Source of the DNA: an uncultured Burkholderiales bacterium
GTDB taxonomy: Bacteria; Pseudomonadota; Gammaproteobacteria; Burkholderiales; Burkholderiaceae_C
DNA: 23,329 nucleotides
NCBI GenBank assembly: GCA_903952885.1
Contig: CAJBHE010000008.1
Span: 1-23,329, forward strand
Reading direction: 5' to 3'
A model generated the notes under the pieces. It was given only the letters and a program-made list of their open reading frames with translations. It was not told the origin of the DNA and made no database searches. A program made the translations under genes and the position numbers. Below, in pieces: positions 21,920 to 23,329 of this stretch (position 1 is its first letter; the number at the start of each line of letters is the position of its first letter).

Positions 21920-23329
21920 TTATGCGTAGTGACGCTCTTCACCATCACCGTGCAAGCTGCTGTCGCAACGACCGCACAGGGTGGGGTGAGTGGGGTTGTG
22001 GCCCACGTCGTCGCTGTAGTGCCAGCAACGTTCGCACTTGGTGGCTTCGCTGGCTTTGACTTCAACCGTCAAGCCTGCGCCTGCCACCTTCACCAAAGAC
22101 ACCTTTGATGTGATGAACACAAACTTCAAGTCGTCGCCCAAAGAGGCGAGGGCGTCGTACGCCGCGCCATCGCAATGGATGATCAATTCAGCTTGAAGTG
22201 ATGCACCCACCAAACCTTCTGTGCGTTTGTTTTCGATTTCTTTGTTGGCGATTTCTCGCACGTGTTGCACAGTGCGCCACCTGTCCATCATCGCGGTATT
22301 GACCTCACCGAAGTGCGTAAAGGTCTCCAAGAAAATCGACTCCGACTTGCCAAACGTCGTCCACGCTTCTTCAGCGGTGAAGCTGAGGAACGGGGCCATC
22401 CAGCGCAGCATGGCGTGGGTGATTTGGTGCAGCGCGGTTTGTGCGCTGCGGCGCGCGAGTGATTTCGGTGCGGTGGTGTACAGCCGATCTTTGAGCACGT
22501 CCAAATAAAACGCGCCCAAATCTTCCGAGCAATACAGCTGCAACTTCGACACCACGGGGTGGAACTCATACGCATCAAAGTGCGCGCGAATTTCCGCTTG
22601 CACTTGCGCGGCGCGAGACAGTGCGACCTTGTCGATTTCCAACAAATCGTCAAACGCCACAGCGTCTTTGGCGGGGTCAAAGTCGCTCACGTTGGCGAGC
22701 AAGAAGCGCAGCGTGTTGCGGATGCGGCGGTAAGCATCGACCACGCGGGCCAAGATTTTGTCGTCGATGTTCAGGTCGCCCGAATAGTCGGTGCTGGCCA
22801 CCCATAAGCGCACGATTTCAGCGCCCATCTTGTCGCTCACTTCTTGTGGCGCGACGGTGTTGCCCAAGCTCTTGCTCATCTTGCGACCTTGGCCGTCGGT
22901 GGCAAAGCCGTGGGTCAGTAGGCCTTTGTAGGGTGCGCGATCATACAAAGCGCAGCCGAGCAACAACGAGCTGTGGAACCAGCCGCGGTGTTGGTCATGG
23001 CCTTCTAAATACAAGTCAGCTTCAGGAATCGAGTTGTCGGGAGAGGCGTGAAAAGGCGTGCGGTGGTTCACGCCAAAGTTGTACGCATCTTTGTGGCTGC
23101 CTCGCAGCACGTGTTGAAAGGTGGAGCCAGAGTCAAACCACACTTCCAAGATGTCGGTGCTCTTGGTGTAGCTGGCGGTGTCGTCGCCGGGCTGGTTGAG
23201 GATGTCTTCCACCGTCACGCGGCTCCAGGCTTCGATGCCGCCTTGTTCAACGATGTCTGCCGCTTGGTCCATGATGGCCATGGTCCGTGGGTGCAACTCG
23301 CCGCTGTCTTTGTGCAAGAAAAACGGCAG
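21920..23329 (-). CDS. ileS: Isoleucine--tRNA ligase, C-terminal part (partial at window edge)
   Basis: The last 469 residues are visible; the gene continues in frame past the right edge, so the apparent start near 23317 is internal. Seen from the edge are LHPRTMAIMDQAADIVEQGG, the catalytic-domain segments DVLEVWFDSGST-like (ILEVWFDSGSTF) and YLEGHDQHRGWFHSSLL, the KMSKS loop at 22868-22882 in GRKMSKSLGN, the anticodon-binding helical domain, and a C-terminal zinc ribbon CERC ... CGRC at 21965-22036 with four cysteines. This is the complete C-terminal layout of bacterial IleS with the zinc finger needed for tRNA aminoacylation. First visible gene of ileS-lspA-dioxygenase. Confidence 0.97.
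   Translation of the reverse strand: MPFFLHKDSGELHPRTMAIMDQAADIVEQGGIEAWSRVTVEDILNQPGDDTASYTKSTDILEVWFDSGSTFQHVLRGSHKDAYNFGVNHRTPFHASPDNSIPEADLYLEGHDQHRGWFHSSLLLGCALYDRAPYKGLLTHGFATDGQGRKMSKSLGNTVAPQEVSDKMGAEIVRLWVASTDYSGDLNIDDKILARVVDAYRRIRNTLRFLLANVSDFDPAKDAVAFDDLLEIDKVALSRAAQVQAEIRAHFDAYEFHPVVSKLQLYCSEDLGAFYLDVLKDRLYTTAPKSLARRSAQTALHQITHAMLRWMAPFLSFTAEEAWTTFGKSESIFLETFTHFGEVNTAMMDRWRTVQHVREIANKEIENKRTEGLVGASLQAELIIHCDGAAYDALASLGDDLKFVFITSKVSLVKVAGAGLTVEVKASEATKCERCWHYSDDVGHNPTHPTLCGRCDSSLHGDGEERHYA

Overview
The window looks like chromosomal DNA from a betaproteobacterium of the Burkholderiales, most likely the Comamonadaceae. This is an inference from gene content: an RpfE-like gene coupled to recJ, a TctB/TctA tricarboxylate carrier, a single LolC/E-type permease with lolD, and an ileS-lspA cluster. 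No rRNA, tRNA, insertion sequence, prophage, CRISPR array or integrase was recognised. Genes are densely packed and no gene-free stretch exceeds about 180 bases.

Left part, 1-4184, minus strand. One tight run is read in the order Rrf2/IscR-like regulator, TatD-family hydrolase (YjjV-like), rnm (PHP-domain nuclease), yciO, M50 site-2 protease, trpS (cut by the window edge). Junctions are a 2-nt gap, 3-nt gap, 1-nt overlap, 46-nt gap and 2-nt gap, so it is probably one operon. The regulator at its head has an IscR-type DNA-binding domain but no cysteine at all. It diverges from nhaR (LysR family), and the shared 105-bp intergenic region holds two inverted repeats.

Middle, 5228-12966. lolD and a single LolC/E-type permease (minus strand) move lipoproteins out of the inner membrane. 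Divergently transcribed are an RpfE-like gene, recJ and a spermidine-synthase-fold gene, closely coupled and followed by a terminator-like hairpin. Next come tctB and tctA, without the substrate-binding tctC, closed by a strong terminator.

13020-17740. A gamma-glutamyltransferase lipoprotein gene (ggt) is followed by a small secreted protein that I read as a bacterial EndoU-type RNase, and then by a small acidic cytoplasmic protein. The last two look like a nuclease/immunity pair and are the most interesting item here. A Kef-type cation/proton antiporter converges on them.

17829-23329. An SDR protein that lacks the usual Tyr-x3-Lys active site, an EamA-family exporter, qorA (quinone oxidoreductase), and the minus-strand run ileS (partial), lspA, and a 2-oxoglutarate/Fe(II) dioxygenase of the isoleucine-hydroxylase-like family.

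Most of the window is housekeeping. Points that merit follow-up are the EndoU pair, the cysteine-free IscR relative, the divergent operators near 4223-4276, the dioxygenase coupled to ileS-lspA, the SDR with a replaced active site, and the two competing RNA structures before tctB.
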